Assembly: GCF_004378255.1 (NCBI RefSeq)
Contig: NZ_SNQG01000006.1
Coordinates: 124,001-188,000 of the forward strand
DNA from: Mucilaginibacter phyllosphaerae
GTDB taxonomy: Bacteria; Bacteroidota; Bacteroidia; Sphingobacteriales; Sphingobacteriaceae
Direction: 5' to 3'
DNA length: 64,000 nucleotides
Below are positions 54,545 to 62,114 of the stretch, piece by piece. Every line of letters starts with the position of its first letter. The stretch's first letter is position 1. The notes below the pieces were generated by a model. The model was not told the origin of the DNA, ran no database searches, and worked only from the letters and a program-made list of their open reading frames with translations. Made by a program: the position numbers and the translations under genes.

Positions 54545-55675
54545 ATGAAATTTAATTTAACAGCACAAGACCCGCTTTCTAAAGCCCGCGCAGGCGAACT
54601 TACTACCGACCACGGGGTGATACAAACGCCTATTTTTATGCCCGTGGGCACAGCCGGCACCGTAAAAGCGGTACACCAGCGCGAGCTGAAGGATGATATT
54701 AAGGCCCAGATCATATTGGGTAATACCTATCATTTGTACCTGCGCCCCGGTTTAAATACGATTGAACAGGCCGGCGGCCTGCATAAATTTAACGGTTGGG
54801 ACGGCCCTATTTTAACCGATAGCGGCGGCTACCAGGTGTACTCGTTAAGCGAAGTACGCAAGATAAAAGAAGAGGGCGTAACTTTCCGCTCGCATGTGGA
54901 TGGCTCCAAACACCTGTTTACGCCCGAAAATGTGATGGATATACAGCGTACCATAGGTGCCGATATCATTATGGCATTTGACGAATGTACCCCCTATCCC
55001 TGCGATTATAATTACGCAAAAAGATCCATCGAGATGACGCACCGCTGGCTTAAACGCTGCTGCGACCGCTTTGATACTACCGAGCCTAAATACGGCTACA
55101 GCCAAACATTCTTCCCGATTGTGCAGGGTTCGGTATATAAAGATCTGCGGGTACGGTCGGCCGAAGTAATTGCCTCTTTTGAGCGCGAAGGGAATGCCAT
55201 TGGCGGCCTTAGCGTTGGCGAACCGGCCGAAGAAATGTACGCCATGACCGAAGTGGTTTGTAATATACTGCCCGAGCACAAGCCCCGCTACCTGATGGGC
55301 GTAGGCACACCTATTAACCTGCTGGAAAACATTGCTTTAGGCATAGATATGTTTGATTGCGTAATGCCTACCCGTAACGCCCGTAATGGCATGCTGTTCA
55401 CCAAAAACGGCATCATTAACATGCGTAACGAAAAGTGGAAAAACGATTTTAGCCCTATTGAGGCTGATAGCGACCTGTATGCCGATGTTTGCTATACCAA
55501 AGCTTACCTGCGCCACCTGATACACAGCGGCGAAATGCTGGGCGCACAGATCGCTACTTTACATAACCTGCACTTTTACTTGTGGTTAGTTAAAGAAGCG
55601 CGCAATAAAATTATAAGCGGTGAGTTTTACGACTGGAAGAAAGTTATGGTGAACCGTTTAGGCCAAAGATTATAA
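54545..55675 (+). CDS. tgt: tRNA-guanine transglycosylase
   Basis: Exchanges guanine-34 of tRNA for preQ1 in queuosine synthesis. 376 residues. Conserved ILTDSGGYQVYSLSEVRKIK contains the active-site Asp, and GVGTPINLLENIALGIDMFD plus DCVMPTRNARNG hold the nucleophile Asp and tRNA contacts. The zinc site normally CxCxxC..H is altered: the aligned segment reads SDLYADVC (309-316), so the three Cys are Ser, Leu and Asp, while the His (H340 in TLHNLHFY) is kept. First gene of tgt-lptF/G-eamA; the next start directly follows its stop. Confidence 0.94.
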   Translation: MKFNLTAQDPLSKARAGELTTDHGVIQTPIFMPVGTAGTVKAVHQRELKDDIKAQIILGNTYHLYLRPGLNTIEQAGGLHKFNGWDGPILTDSGGYQVYSLSEVRKIKEEGVTFRSHVDGSKHLFTPENVMDIQRTIGADIIMAFDECTPYPCDYNYAKRSIEMTHRWLKRCCDRFDTTEPKYGYSQTFFPIVQGSVYKDLRVRSAEVIASFEREGNAIGGLSVGEPAEEMYAMTEVVCNILPEHKPRYLMGVGTPINLLENIALGIDMFDCVMPTRNARNGMLFTKNGIINMRNEKWKNDFSPIEADSDLYADVCYTKAYLRHLIHSGEMLGAQIATLHNLHFYLWLVKEARNKIISGEFYDWKKVMVNRLGQRL

Positions 55676-56791
55676 ATGAAGCGCTTTTTAGATAAATATT
55701 TAACCGTTATAGATTCCTATATCATCCGTAAATACCTGGGCACCTTTGTATTTACGCTGGGTATTTTTATGGTGATATCTGTAGTGTTTGATATATCTGA
55801 GCACCTGGATAACTTTTTGGGCGATAATGCCTCTTTAAACGACATTATATTTGTTTATTATGCCGGGTTTATCCCCTTTTACCTGATGCTTTTATCGCCA
55901 CTGATCAACTTTTTGGCGGTAATTTTCTTTACGGCTAAAATGGCCAACCAAACCGAGATTGTGCCGATACTTACCAGCAAGGCCAGCTTCTACAGGTTTT
56001 TACGCCCTTATGCGCTTTCTGCGGGTTTAATATTCATCGTATCGCTGTTTGCCAACCTGTATTTACTACCATATACTAATAAATTAAAGGTAACTTTTGA
56101 GGGTGCGCACTTCTTTAAAAACGATGATCCATCCAAAAGCGAGGTGCATATCCAGCTGGATAAACGCACGTTTGTGTACCTGCAAAGCTACGACCCAAGC
56201 CTGCAATCCGGGTATAATTTCACCCTCGAGAAATTTGACGGCGACGAAATGAAGGAGCGCCTTACCGCTACCAGTATTAAGTTTGATTCGCTTAAAACCA
56301 GGTGGACTATTAATGCCCCTTCTATACGTTATGTGAACGGTTTAAAGGAGGTTTTTAAGACGAATTTGCCTAATTTAGATACCGTTTTAGACATGCGCCC
56401 GGTAGACTTTGAGGCCCATGATAACGTGGTGAGCAACATCTATGGGGCCATGAGTTTGGCCACCCTAAACAAGGGAATTGAGAAGGAAAAACTACGCAGC
56501 ACCGGCGTTGTGGTTGATATGCAATTCGAAAAATACCGCCGTTTTATCGAGCCCTTATCCTCGTTTGTGCTCACCTGTATCGGTGTTGCCATAGCATCGC
56601 GCAAGGTGCGCGGCGGGGTTGGTTTACCCCTCGGCATTGGAATTTTCATCTGTTTTACGTATATTGTTGTAAACAAATTTGCCCTGGTATTTGCCATAAA
56701 AGGGGGCTTTCCACCCCTCATTGCGGTGCTGATCCCTAACGTTATTTTTGGTATTTTGGGCTACATTTTAATTATTAAAGCACCAAAATAA
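55676..56791 (+). CDS. LptF/LptG family lipopolysaccharide-export permease
   Basis: Inner-membrane half of the LptB2FG lipopolysaccharide extractor. 371 residues with an N-terminal pair of helices (YLGTFVFTLGIFMVISVVFD and FIPFYLMLLSPLINFLAVIF), a third near 105-125, a beta-jellyroll periplasmic domain (about 130-285), and C-terminal helices (FVLTCIGVAIASRKVRGGVG, GIFICFTYIVVNKFALVFAI). Whether it is LptF or LptG cannot be decided from sequence; Bacteroidota often have one near tgt. The start is the next codon after the tgt stop and the end shares TAATG with the following gene. Confidence 0.92.
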   Translation: MKRFLDKYLTVIDSYIIRKYLGTFVFTLGIFMVISVVFDISEHLDNFLGDNASLNDIIFVYYAGFIPFYLMLLSPLINFLAVIFFTAKMANQTEIVPILTSKASFYRFLRPYALSAGLIFIVSLFANLYLLPYTNKLKVTFEGAHFFKNDDPSKSEVHIQLDKRTFVYLQSYDPSLQSGYNFTLEKFDGDEMKERLTATSIKFDSLKTRWTINAPSIRYVNGLKEVFKTNLPNLDTVLDMRPVDFEAHDNVVSNIYGAMSLATLNKGIEKEKLRSTGVVVDMQFEKYRRFIEPLSSFVLTCIGVAIASRKVRGGVGLPLGIGIFICFTYIVVNKFALVFAIKGGFPPLIAVLIPNVIFGILGYILIIKAPK

Positions 56792-57768
56792 TGGCCCAAA
56801 CAGGCGCTAAATCCAATACCGACACTACCATTTCTGGCATAAATAAGGGCGATTTAGAGCCGTTAAAAGACGTTTCGGGGGCGAAAAATGGTCTCAATAA
56901 GAACCTGATTATCCTCCATTTTACCGTTTTTGTATGGGGTTTTACCGGAATTTTGGGTCAGTTAATTTCAATTTCGGCGGTAAATTTGGTTTGGTACCGG
57001 GTACTTATTGCCAGTTTATCGCTGTTTTTATACTTTAAATTTAACAAAACTGCGTTCAAAGTGAGCCGTAATACGATGCTAAAACTGGTGTTTACGGGGG
57101 CTTTGGTGGGCGGCCACTGGGTGCTTTTTTTCGCTTCCATCAAGCTTTCTACCGTGCCGGTAACGCTGGTTTGCCTCTCCTCCATCACGCTTTTTACTGC
57201 TATTTTTGAGCCGGTCATCAACAAAAAACCTATCTCTAAGATGGAGATCGTAGCCGGAATTTTTATCATTATCGGCATTATCCTCATTTTTAAATTCGAA
57301 ACACAATACACTAAGGGTATCATAGCAGGCCTTATCAGCGCCATACTGGCCAGCCTTTTTGCCATCATCAACGGCCGCCAGGTGAAGCATCACGAGGCCC
57401 CGGTAATTGCATTTTATGAATTATCCGGCGCCTTTGTTTGGATCACTTTGTACCTTTTTGTTACCGGCGGTACCAGCAATTTCATCATCCCTAAAGCAAC
57501 AGATCTGGGCTATTTATTCCTGCTGGGCACGGTGTGCACATCGCTGGCGTACGTGGCAGGGGTATCTGTAATGCGCGAACTTTCTGCCTTCCGGGTGGCG
57601 CTCATCACCAACCTGGAGCCGGTGTACGGTATCATGATGGCCTTTCTTTTTTTTGGCGATATGAATAAAATGTCGGCAGGTTTTTGGGTAGGCTCGGTCA
57701 TTATTTTGTCTACCATCTTCCTTTTCCCTGTGGCCCAAAAGCAGGTGGCTAAACGCCGTAACCGCTAA
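56791..57768 (+). CDS. EamA/DMT-family transporter
   Basis: 325 residues with about ten membrane helices in two EamA repeats (about 40-170 and 185-315). NLIILHFTVFVWGFTGILGQ begins repeat one and APVIAFYELSGAFVWITLYL repeat two. VALITNLEPVYGIMMAFLFF is the conserved Pro-containing helix. The first 35 residues are polar. Such drug/metabolite transporters export amino acids or metabolites; the substrate is unknown. It overlaps the lptF/G stop by 1 nt (TAATG), suggesting coupling. Confidence 0.9.
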   Translation: MAQTGAKSNTDTTISGINKGDLEPLKDVSGAKNGLNKNLIILHFTVFVWGFTGILGQLISISAVNLVWYRVLIASLSLFLYFKFNKTAFKVSRNTMLKLVFTGALVGGHWVLFFASIKLSTVPVTLVCLSSITLFTAIFEPVINKKPISKMEIVAGIFIIIGIILIFKFETQYTKGIIAGLISAILASLFAIINGRQVKHHEAPVIAFYELSGAFVWITLYLFVTGGTSNFIIPKATDLGYLFLLGTVCTSLAYVAGVSVMRELSAFRVALITNLEPVYGIMMAFLFFGDMNKMSAGFWVGSVIILSTIFLFPVAQKQVAKRRNR

Positions 57769-58348
57769 TTTTTTAAGCTTTATTTTTCCTTTATATATCT
57801 AAAAATACCCCCTGTTTTAATGCGGGTAGGGGCAAAGTGCGCCTCTCATATTACGCATTTTAAAGCCCGCTAAGGCATTATTATTTTTAGAGCGCCAATT
57901 CCCCGTAATTAATATCCGGAGCAAATACAGGGCAATTCAAATTTTAATTAGTGTATTTAAAATGAAAAGTATGTTTATTTATAAACATCCCTTAATACAT
58001 CATCAAAATCAAACTCATCAGCTATATTAATCAATTTATTTTAAATATATTAAGTATTGATAATCTGCTATTTATGACAACTAACTACTTCTAAAATATA
58101 GATAAATTAAACTTTTAAAAAATTAAAATGCTAAAAATAATAGCAATTATATTATTAATACGTTAATTACATCTATATTATCATGTAAATGAGTTATTTG
58201 AATCATATTATATTAAGTTGTAATTCCTATTGCTTAAAATGTTGTATTTTTCTATCAAAGTGTAACGAAGTCAGAAATCAGGATTTGTTATTAATTGCCG
58301 GGAGTAGCAATTGCGCATACAAAATCGAATTTTGGAACGAAAAATAGC
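57769..58348. other. A+T-rich intergenic region, no gene seen
   Basis: About 580 bp of very A+T-rich sequence (for example TTTTAAATATATTAAGTATT) without a supported ORF. No exact TAnnTTTG box and no tRNA or known RNA was recognised. The composition is unlike the rest of the window. Confidence 0.5.
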
Positions 58349-58418
58349 GCTTAAAAACGATGCGGATAATTTCGGCAGGCATCCATTAATGCCGAAATAT
58401 ATGAGGCGTTTTTTAAGC
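58349..58418. ncRNA. Candidate structured element, nested hairpin
   Basis: An outer stem GCTTAAAAACG (58349-58359) pairs with CGTTTTTTAAGC (58407-58418) with one bulge. An inner stem ATTTCGGCA (58369-58377) pairs exactly with TGCCGAAAT (58390-58398). The nested form is better than expected by chance in a non-coding region, but no family is recognised. It may be part of the leader of the LapA-like gene, a terminator, or a repeat. Confidence 0.35.
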
Positions 58419-58627
58419 CGTTAAGGCACGTTAGATTTTTTTGATGATGACAACCGGGCTTGGTGAATGACATCTTAAATAAACTGCTCTTCCCGGCCCA
58501 CCAGCCGGCTTCACCTAAATTGCTGCAACCGGATCTTTGCAAGATCAGATTGATGGCTGCAGATTTGCCATTTTTAAAAAAGATTAAAAAAGTGCATCTT
58601 GTAGTACCAAATCAATATCAGTCTATC

Positions 58628-58912
58628 ATGAGCATCAGAACCATTTTTGCACTTGTAATTGTAGTGCTGCTTACCGTAGTAATTATGCAAAATACCGACG
58701 AAGTGAAATTCACCCTTTTGTTTAGCACGGTATATCTGTCAAAGGTGGCGGTACTTACGGCGGTAGCAGTGGGCGGGTTTATTTTGGGCGTGCTGGTTGC
58801 CCGCCCAAAAAACAAAAAATATAACATCGGCGGGCACTATGATGAGCTGCACGCCGATGAAGACAAAAATACACTAAGTGACGAAGACCGGGATTACCTC
58901 AGCCGGGATTAG
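58628..58912 (+). CDS. LapA-like (DUF1049) small membrane protein
   Basis: 94 residues. The ORF runs back to 58460, but the ATG at 58628 gives MSIRTIFALVIVVLLTVVIM, a membrane helix start; the upstream 56 codons are polar and not family-like. It carries the pattern QNTDEVKFTLLFSTVYLSKV between two helices, followed by AVLTAVAVGGFILGVLVARP, typical of the LapA/DUF1049 domain. The C-terminal tail is acidic (DELHADEDKNTLSDEDRDYL). LapA-type proteins are linked to lipopolysaccharide assembly control in E. coli, but this one cannot be assigned a role. Confidence 0.8.
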   Translation: MSIRTIFALVIVVLLTVVIMQNTDEVKFTLLFSTVYLSKVAVLTAVAVGGFILGVLVARPKNKKYNIGGHYDELHADEDKNTLSDEDRDYLSRD

Positions 58913-58959
58913 ACACCTGCTTAGATTGGAGATTTGAGACAGCGCTCTCCTGATCTTAA

Positions 58960-59763
58960 TTAAACGTTGTAAAAAACCTGGCTAAATTCTTCCATCACCT
59001 CCAGGTTTGGGGTGTCCTCAAAAATGCCAAAAACCGATGCGCCGCTGCCGCTCATACTGGCGTATAGCGCGCCATGCTCGTACAACTCTGCTTTTATGCC
59101 ACGTATGGCGGGATGATCGCGAAAGATATGGCCTTCAAAATCGTTCTTAATATGCCCTCTCCATGCCGTAAGGGGCGTTTTTATTAGGTCGTATAGGGTT
59201 TCTTTAACCGGCGCGGCTTTTACGCCTCTGTAAGCCTCAGCAGTTGATATATGCTCATCCGGCATCACTAAAACAATGCTGTAGGCCGATAGGTCCAAGT
59301 TAATAGGTTCAAATTCGTCACCTTTCTCAAAGGCAAATACCGGCTTGTTGCGGATGAAGAAAGCACAATCGGCACCCAGTATGCGGGCGTATTCTTCCAT
59401 GCTGTCATCAGATAGGCCCAGTCCAAAATTATCGTTCATCAGCTTAATAAAAAACCCGGCATCGGCAGACCCCCCTCCCAACCCTGCGCCTATCGGGATG
59501 TTTTTATGCAGGTGGATCTTTACCGGCGGCAGGTCGTGGTCTTTTTTCAGCAGGTGGTAACCCTTAATGCAAAGGTTATCCTCGGGCCTTCCGGGTATCT
59601 CCAATCCCGACGATTCAAAACTCAGTTTATCGGCTTCTACCACCTCCAGCACATCATTAATTTTAATGGGATAAAAAACGGTCTCCAGGTCGTGGTAACC
59701 ATCGGGGCGGCGGGCTATAACATTAAGGCCGATATTTATTTTTGCGTTAGGGAAAGCTATCAT
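58960..59763 (-). CDS. ispE: 4-diphosphocytidyl-2-C-methyl-D-erythritol kinase
   Basis: GHMP kinase of the MEP pathway, phosphorylating CDP-ME. About 267 residues. FPNAKINIGLNVIARRPDGY is the family start; the ATP-binding GHMP motif is PIGAGLGGGSADAGFFIKLM. The C-terminal MSGSGASVFGIF is typical. The ATG at 59763 is favoured over 59772 because it leaves the usual short lead before FPNAKIN. An exact TAnnTTTG box lies 48 nt upstream. ispD is at 15512. Confidence 0.95.
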   Translation of the reverse strand: MIAFPNAKINIGLNVIARRPDGYHDLETVFYPIKINDVLEVVEADKLSFESSGLEIPGRPEDNLCIKGYHLLKKDHDLPPVKIHLHKNIPIGAGLGGGSADAGFFIKLMNDNFGLGLSDDSMEEYARILGADCAFFIRNKPVFAFEKGDEFEPINLDLSAYSIVLVMPDEHISTAEAYRGVKAAPVKETLYDLIKTPLTAWRGHIKNDFEGHIFRDHPAIRGIKAELYEHGALYASMSGSGASVFGIFEDTPNLEVMEEFSQVFYNV

Positions 59764-59810
59764 CAAATTCAATTAACACTACCATGTATTTATGCACATC
59801 AGTAGGATAC

Positions 59811-59818
59811 CAAAAATA
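59811..59818 (-). promoter_or_regulatory. -7 box of ispE
   Basis: The minus strand reads TATTTTTG, an exact TAnnTTTG, 48 nt before the start at 59763. Confidence 0.45.
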
Positions 59819-59918
59819 GATTTTTTTTATTTGTGTCAGAATTGTTCATTGGCTCATTAGTTCATTAGTACCATTAACTACTCATCCAATCAACTATCAA
59901 CTTAATCAAACAACAAAA

Positions 59919-60740
59919 ATGAAACAGTACCTCGACCTGATGCAGCATGTGATGGAGAACGGAGCGCAAAAGCATGACCGCACCGGTACAGGCACCTTAA
60001 GCGTTTTTGGTTACCAGATGCGATTTAACCTGCAGGATGGCTTCCCGATGGTGACCACCAAAAAGCTGCACCTGAAATCTATCATCCATGAACTGATCTG
60101 GTTTTTAACCGGCGATACCAATATCCAGTATTTAAAAGATAACGGCGTACGCATTTGGGATGAGTGGGCCGACGAGCACGGCAACCTTGGCCCTGTATAT
60201 GGCTACCAATGGCGCAGCTGGCCAAAACCCGATGGCGGCCACATCGACCAGATTACGCAGGTTGTAGAGCAACTCAGGAACAATCCCGATTCGCGCCGCA
60301 TCATGGTATCGGCCTGGAACGTTGCCGATGTGAACCAGATGGCCCTGCCACCCTGCCATAGCTTATTCCAGTTTTATGTGCAGCCCCCTAACCCCCTGAA
60401 GGGGGAACTGAAGGGCAAGTTGTCATGTCAACTTTACCAGCGCAGTGCCGATATATTTTTGGGGGTGCCTTTTAATATTGCATCGTATGCGTTGCTCACG
60501 ATGATGATGGCCCAAGTATGCAACCTGGATTATGGCGACTTTGTACACACTTTTGGCGATGCCCACATTTACAACAATCACCTGGAGCAAGCCCAACTGC
60601 AACTAAGCCGCGACCCACGCCCGCTGCCCACCATGAAGATCAACCCCAACATCAAAAACATCTTCGACTTTAAGTTTGAAGATTTTACCCTAGAGAATTA
60701 CGACCCGCACCCGCACATTAAAGGGGTGGTTGCGGTTTAG
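59919..60740 (+). CDS. thyA: Thymidylate synthase with a repeat-derived 9-residue insertion
   Basis: Methylates dUMP to dTMP with methylene-tetrahydrofolate. 273 residues against 264 in E. coli. The first block [20 protein letters not shown] and [20 protein letters not shown] are typical; the catalytic Cys is in [12 protein letters not shown]. After FYVQ an extra [10 protein letters not shown] precedes [20 protein letters not shown], where E. coli has only AD. The extra 27 nt (60383-60411 region) are a GC-rich palindromic repeat. The active-site Arg and Asn ([16 protein letters not shown]) are kept, and the frame is open, so the enzyme probably works. A decayed segment follows before folA. 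Confidence 0.95.
   Translation: MKQYLDLMQHVMENGAQKHDRTGTGTLSVFGYQMRFNLQDGFPMVTTKKLHLKSIIHELIWFLTGDTNIQYLKDNGVRIWDEWADEHGNLGPVYGYQWRSWPKPDGGHIDQITQVVEQLRNNPDSRRIMVSAWNVADVNQMALPPCHSLFQFYVQPPNPLKGELKGKLSCQLYQRSADIFLGVPFNIASYALLTMMMAQVCNLDYGDFVHTFGDAHIYNNHLEQAQLQLSRDPRPLPTMKINPNIKNIFDFKFEDFTLENYDPHPHIKGVVAV
60383..60411 (+). repeat. GC-rich palindromic repeat inside thyA
   Basis: CCCCCTAACCCCCTGAAGGG then GGAACTG, with CCCCCT and AGGGGG pairing around GA. It resembles the cores of family G repeats elsewhere (CCCCCTCTAAATCTCCCCCG). It is read in frame as PNPLKGEL. Confidence 0.75.
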
Positions 60741-60802
60741 GTCATTGGGTCATTGGGTCATTGGGTCATTGGGTCATTGGGTCATTGGGTCATTGGGTCA
60801 TT
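60741..60802 (+). repeat. Octamer tandem repeat GTCATTGG, 7 copies plus partial
   Basis: GTCATTGG repeats exactly at 60741, 60749, 60757, 60765, 60773, 60781 and 60789, then GTCATT. It starts right after the thyA stop codon. The inverse repeat (CCAATGAC) is at 61483-61522, next to folA. Confidence 0.95.
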
Positions 60803-60860
60803 AAATGAATTTGAAATGTACGGAAGAGTTTGTTTCTTTATTACATATTGATGTATAATG

Positions 60861-61223
60861 ATGAGTAATAGAATTGAAGATTAGAAATTTACAATCTGGC
60901 GGATGCTTTCTCCAACAAAGTTTGGTTCCTGGTTTTAGAGTGGAATTACTTTGTTAAAGATACCATCGGCAAACAAATTACAAGATCAGCAGATTCCATT
61001 AGTGCTAATATTGCCGAAGGATTTTGGAAGATTTCATTATAAGGAAAATAAAAACTTCTGCTACTTTAGCAGGGGATCATTAATAGAAACAAAAGGATGG
61101 CTTAATAAATGCCTGGTAAAAAGTTTAATTAGCAAAGAAAAGCATATCGAACTTATTAAAGAATTGGAAATCATCCATCATAAACTAAACATCTACATAA
61201 AATACATCAGTAAAAAGTATTGA
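60861..61223 (+). pseudogene. Frameshifted four-helix-bundle protein (23S rRNA intervening-sequence type)
   Basis: Reading from ATG 60861, MSNRIED is followed by a stop. Restoring one T near 60881 (GATTAG to GATTTAG) continues LEIYNLADAFSNKVWFLVLE, KDTIGKQITRSADSISANIA and EGF. Removing one T in the 61022-61025 run then gives GRFHYKENKNFCYFSRGSLI and ETKGWLNKCLVKSLI to IYIKYISKKY. The joined protein has the conserved features of the four-helix-bundle family. Two frameshifts make it non-functional unless they are sequencing errors. Family role is unknown. Confidence 0.82.
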
Positions 61224-61286
61224 GCAGCCAAACAATGAATAAGCCACAAGCAATTCATTGTCATAAAATGCTTTTATTAGAAAACT

Positions 61287-61497
61287 ATGAATATTATCGA
61301 AATCAAAAAAGCAATTACAAAATTAATTGATGAACTGAGAGAGGAGATAATGCCAGATATATTAGTGCAAATCAAAAATAAAAGAAGCCGCCAATCGTAA
61401 AAAGTTTGTAGAAGAAATTATAAAAGACGATAACGAATTACTAAAAAAACTTTCTGATAAATTACTTGAGATGCTTGGTACATCAATGACCCAATGA
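61287..61497 (+). pseudogene. Probable frameshifted small gene, unrecognised
   Basis: ATG at 61287 opens MNIIEIKKAITKLIDELREE and ends after 37 residues. The shifted frame continues KEAANRKKFVEEIIKDDNEL then LKKLSDKLLEMLGTSMTQ and stops in the octamer array. Both parts are helical and Lys/Glu-rich, so one indel near 61375-61383 is likely. I do not recognise the family. It belongs to the same decayed block as the gene before it. Confidence 0.5.
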
Positions 61498-61522
61498 CTC
61501 AATGACCCAATGACCCAATGAC
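61483..61522 (+). repeat. Octamer repeat (C/T)CAATGAC, 5 copies, supplying the folA start
   Basis: Five 8-bp units: TCAATGAC, CCAATGAC, TCAATGAC, CCAATGAC, CCAATGAC. They are the inverted form of the array at 60741. The ATG of folA (61518) is the ATG of the last unit. Confidence 0.95.
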
Positions 61523-62000
61523 AATAAGCATCATCGTAGCCATAGCCCAAAACTACGCTATAGGCAAAAACAACCAGCTGCTTTGGCACATGCCGAAGGA
61601 TTTGAAACATTTTAAAGAGATCACATCAGGCCGCACTATCATCATGGGGAGGAAAACCTACGAGTCGGTGGGTAAGCCTTTGCCAAACCGCCGCAATATT
61701 GTGGTAACCCGGCAACCTATCCAGATACCCGGCTGCGAGGTGGTACAGTCAATTGACAAAGGCCTGGCGCTATGCGCACACGAGGATGAGGTGTTTATTG
61801 GCGGCGGCGCCGAAATTTATCGGCAGGCAATGGATAAAACCGACCGCATCTATCTCACCATTATTCATCAGGATTTTGAGGCAGATACGTTTTTCCCCGA
61901 AATTGATTATATGCACTGGGATGAAGTGAGCCGGGAGTATCATGAGCCGGACGAGAAAAACCCGCTTCCTTATTCATTTATCACACTAAACCGCCGGTAA
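61518..62000 (+). CDS. folA: Dihydrofolate reductase
   Basis: Reduces dihydrofolate with NADPH, closing the cycle opened by ThyA. 160 residues. MTISIIVAIAQNYAIGKNNQ and LLWHMPKDLKHFKEITSGRT with the conserved W and P, GRKTYESVGKPLPNRRNIVV, and VFIGGGAEIYRQAMDKTDRI are the family blocks. The start codon lies in the octamer repeat, and there is no Shine-Dalgarno sequence. thyA lies 780 nt upstream on the same strand, so the genes may once have been an operon split by the decayed insert. Confidence 0.95.
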   Translation: MTISIIVAIAQNYAIGKNNQLLWHMPKDLKHFKEITSGRTIIMGRKTYESVGKPLPNRRNIVVTRQPIQIPGCEVVQSIDKGLALCAHEDEVFIGGGAEIYRQAMDKTDRIYLTIIHQDFEADTFFPEIDYMHWDEVSREYHEPDEKNPLPYSFITLNRR

Positions 62001-62055
62001 CAAAAACTCAGATTATTTTGTTTCAATTAAAAATTTCATGCTTGTGAAATTTTAT

Positions 62056-62063
62056 TAGATTTG
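62056..62063 (+). promoter_or_regulatory. -7 box of secD
   Basis: TAGATTTG, an exact TAnnTTTG, 52 nt before the secD start. Confidence 0.5.
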
Positions 62064-62114
62064 CCGTCTTATTTAAAAAGCTTATAAACTAATTAATTAC
62101 ATATTTAATTCGCG

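Noticed and set aside
54253..54714. 153-residue minus-strand frame upstream of tgt
   Set aside because: Translation of repeats plus the antisense of the tgt start; contains repeated CMQGG words.
60951..61223. Intact 90-residue gene
   Set aside because: Only the C-terminal two thirds matches the four-helix-bundle family; the first 20 or so residues come from a shifted frame. It is annotated as a frameshifted pseudogene from 60861.
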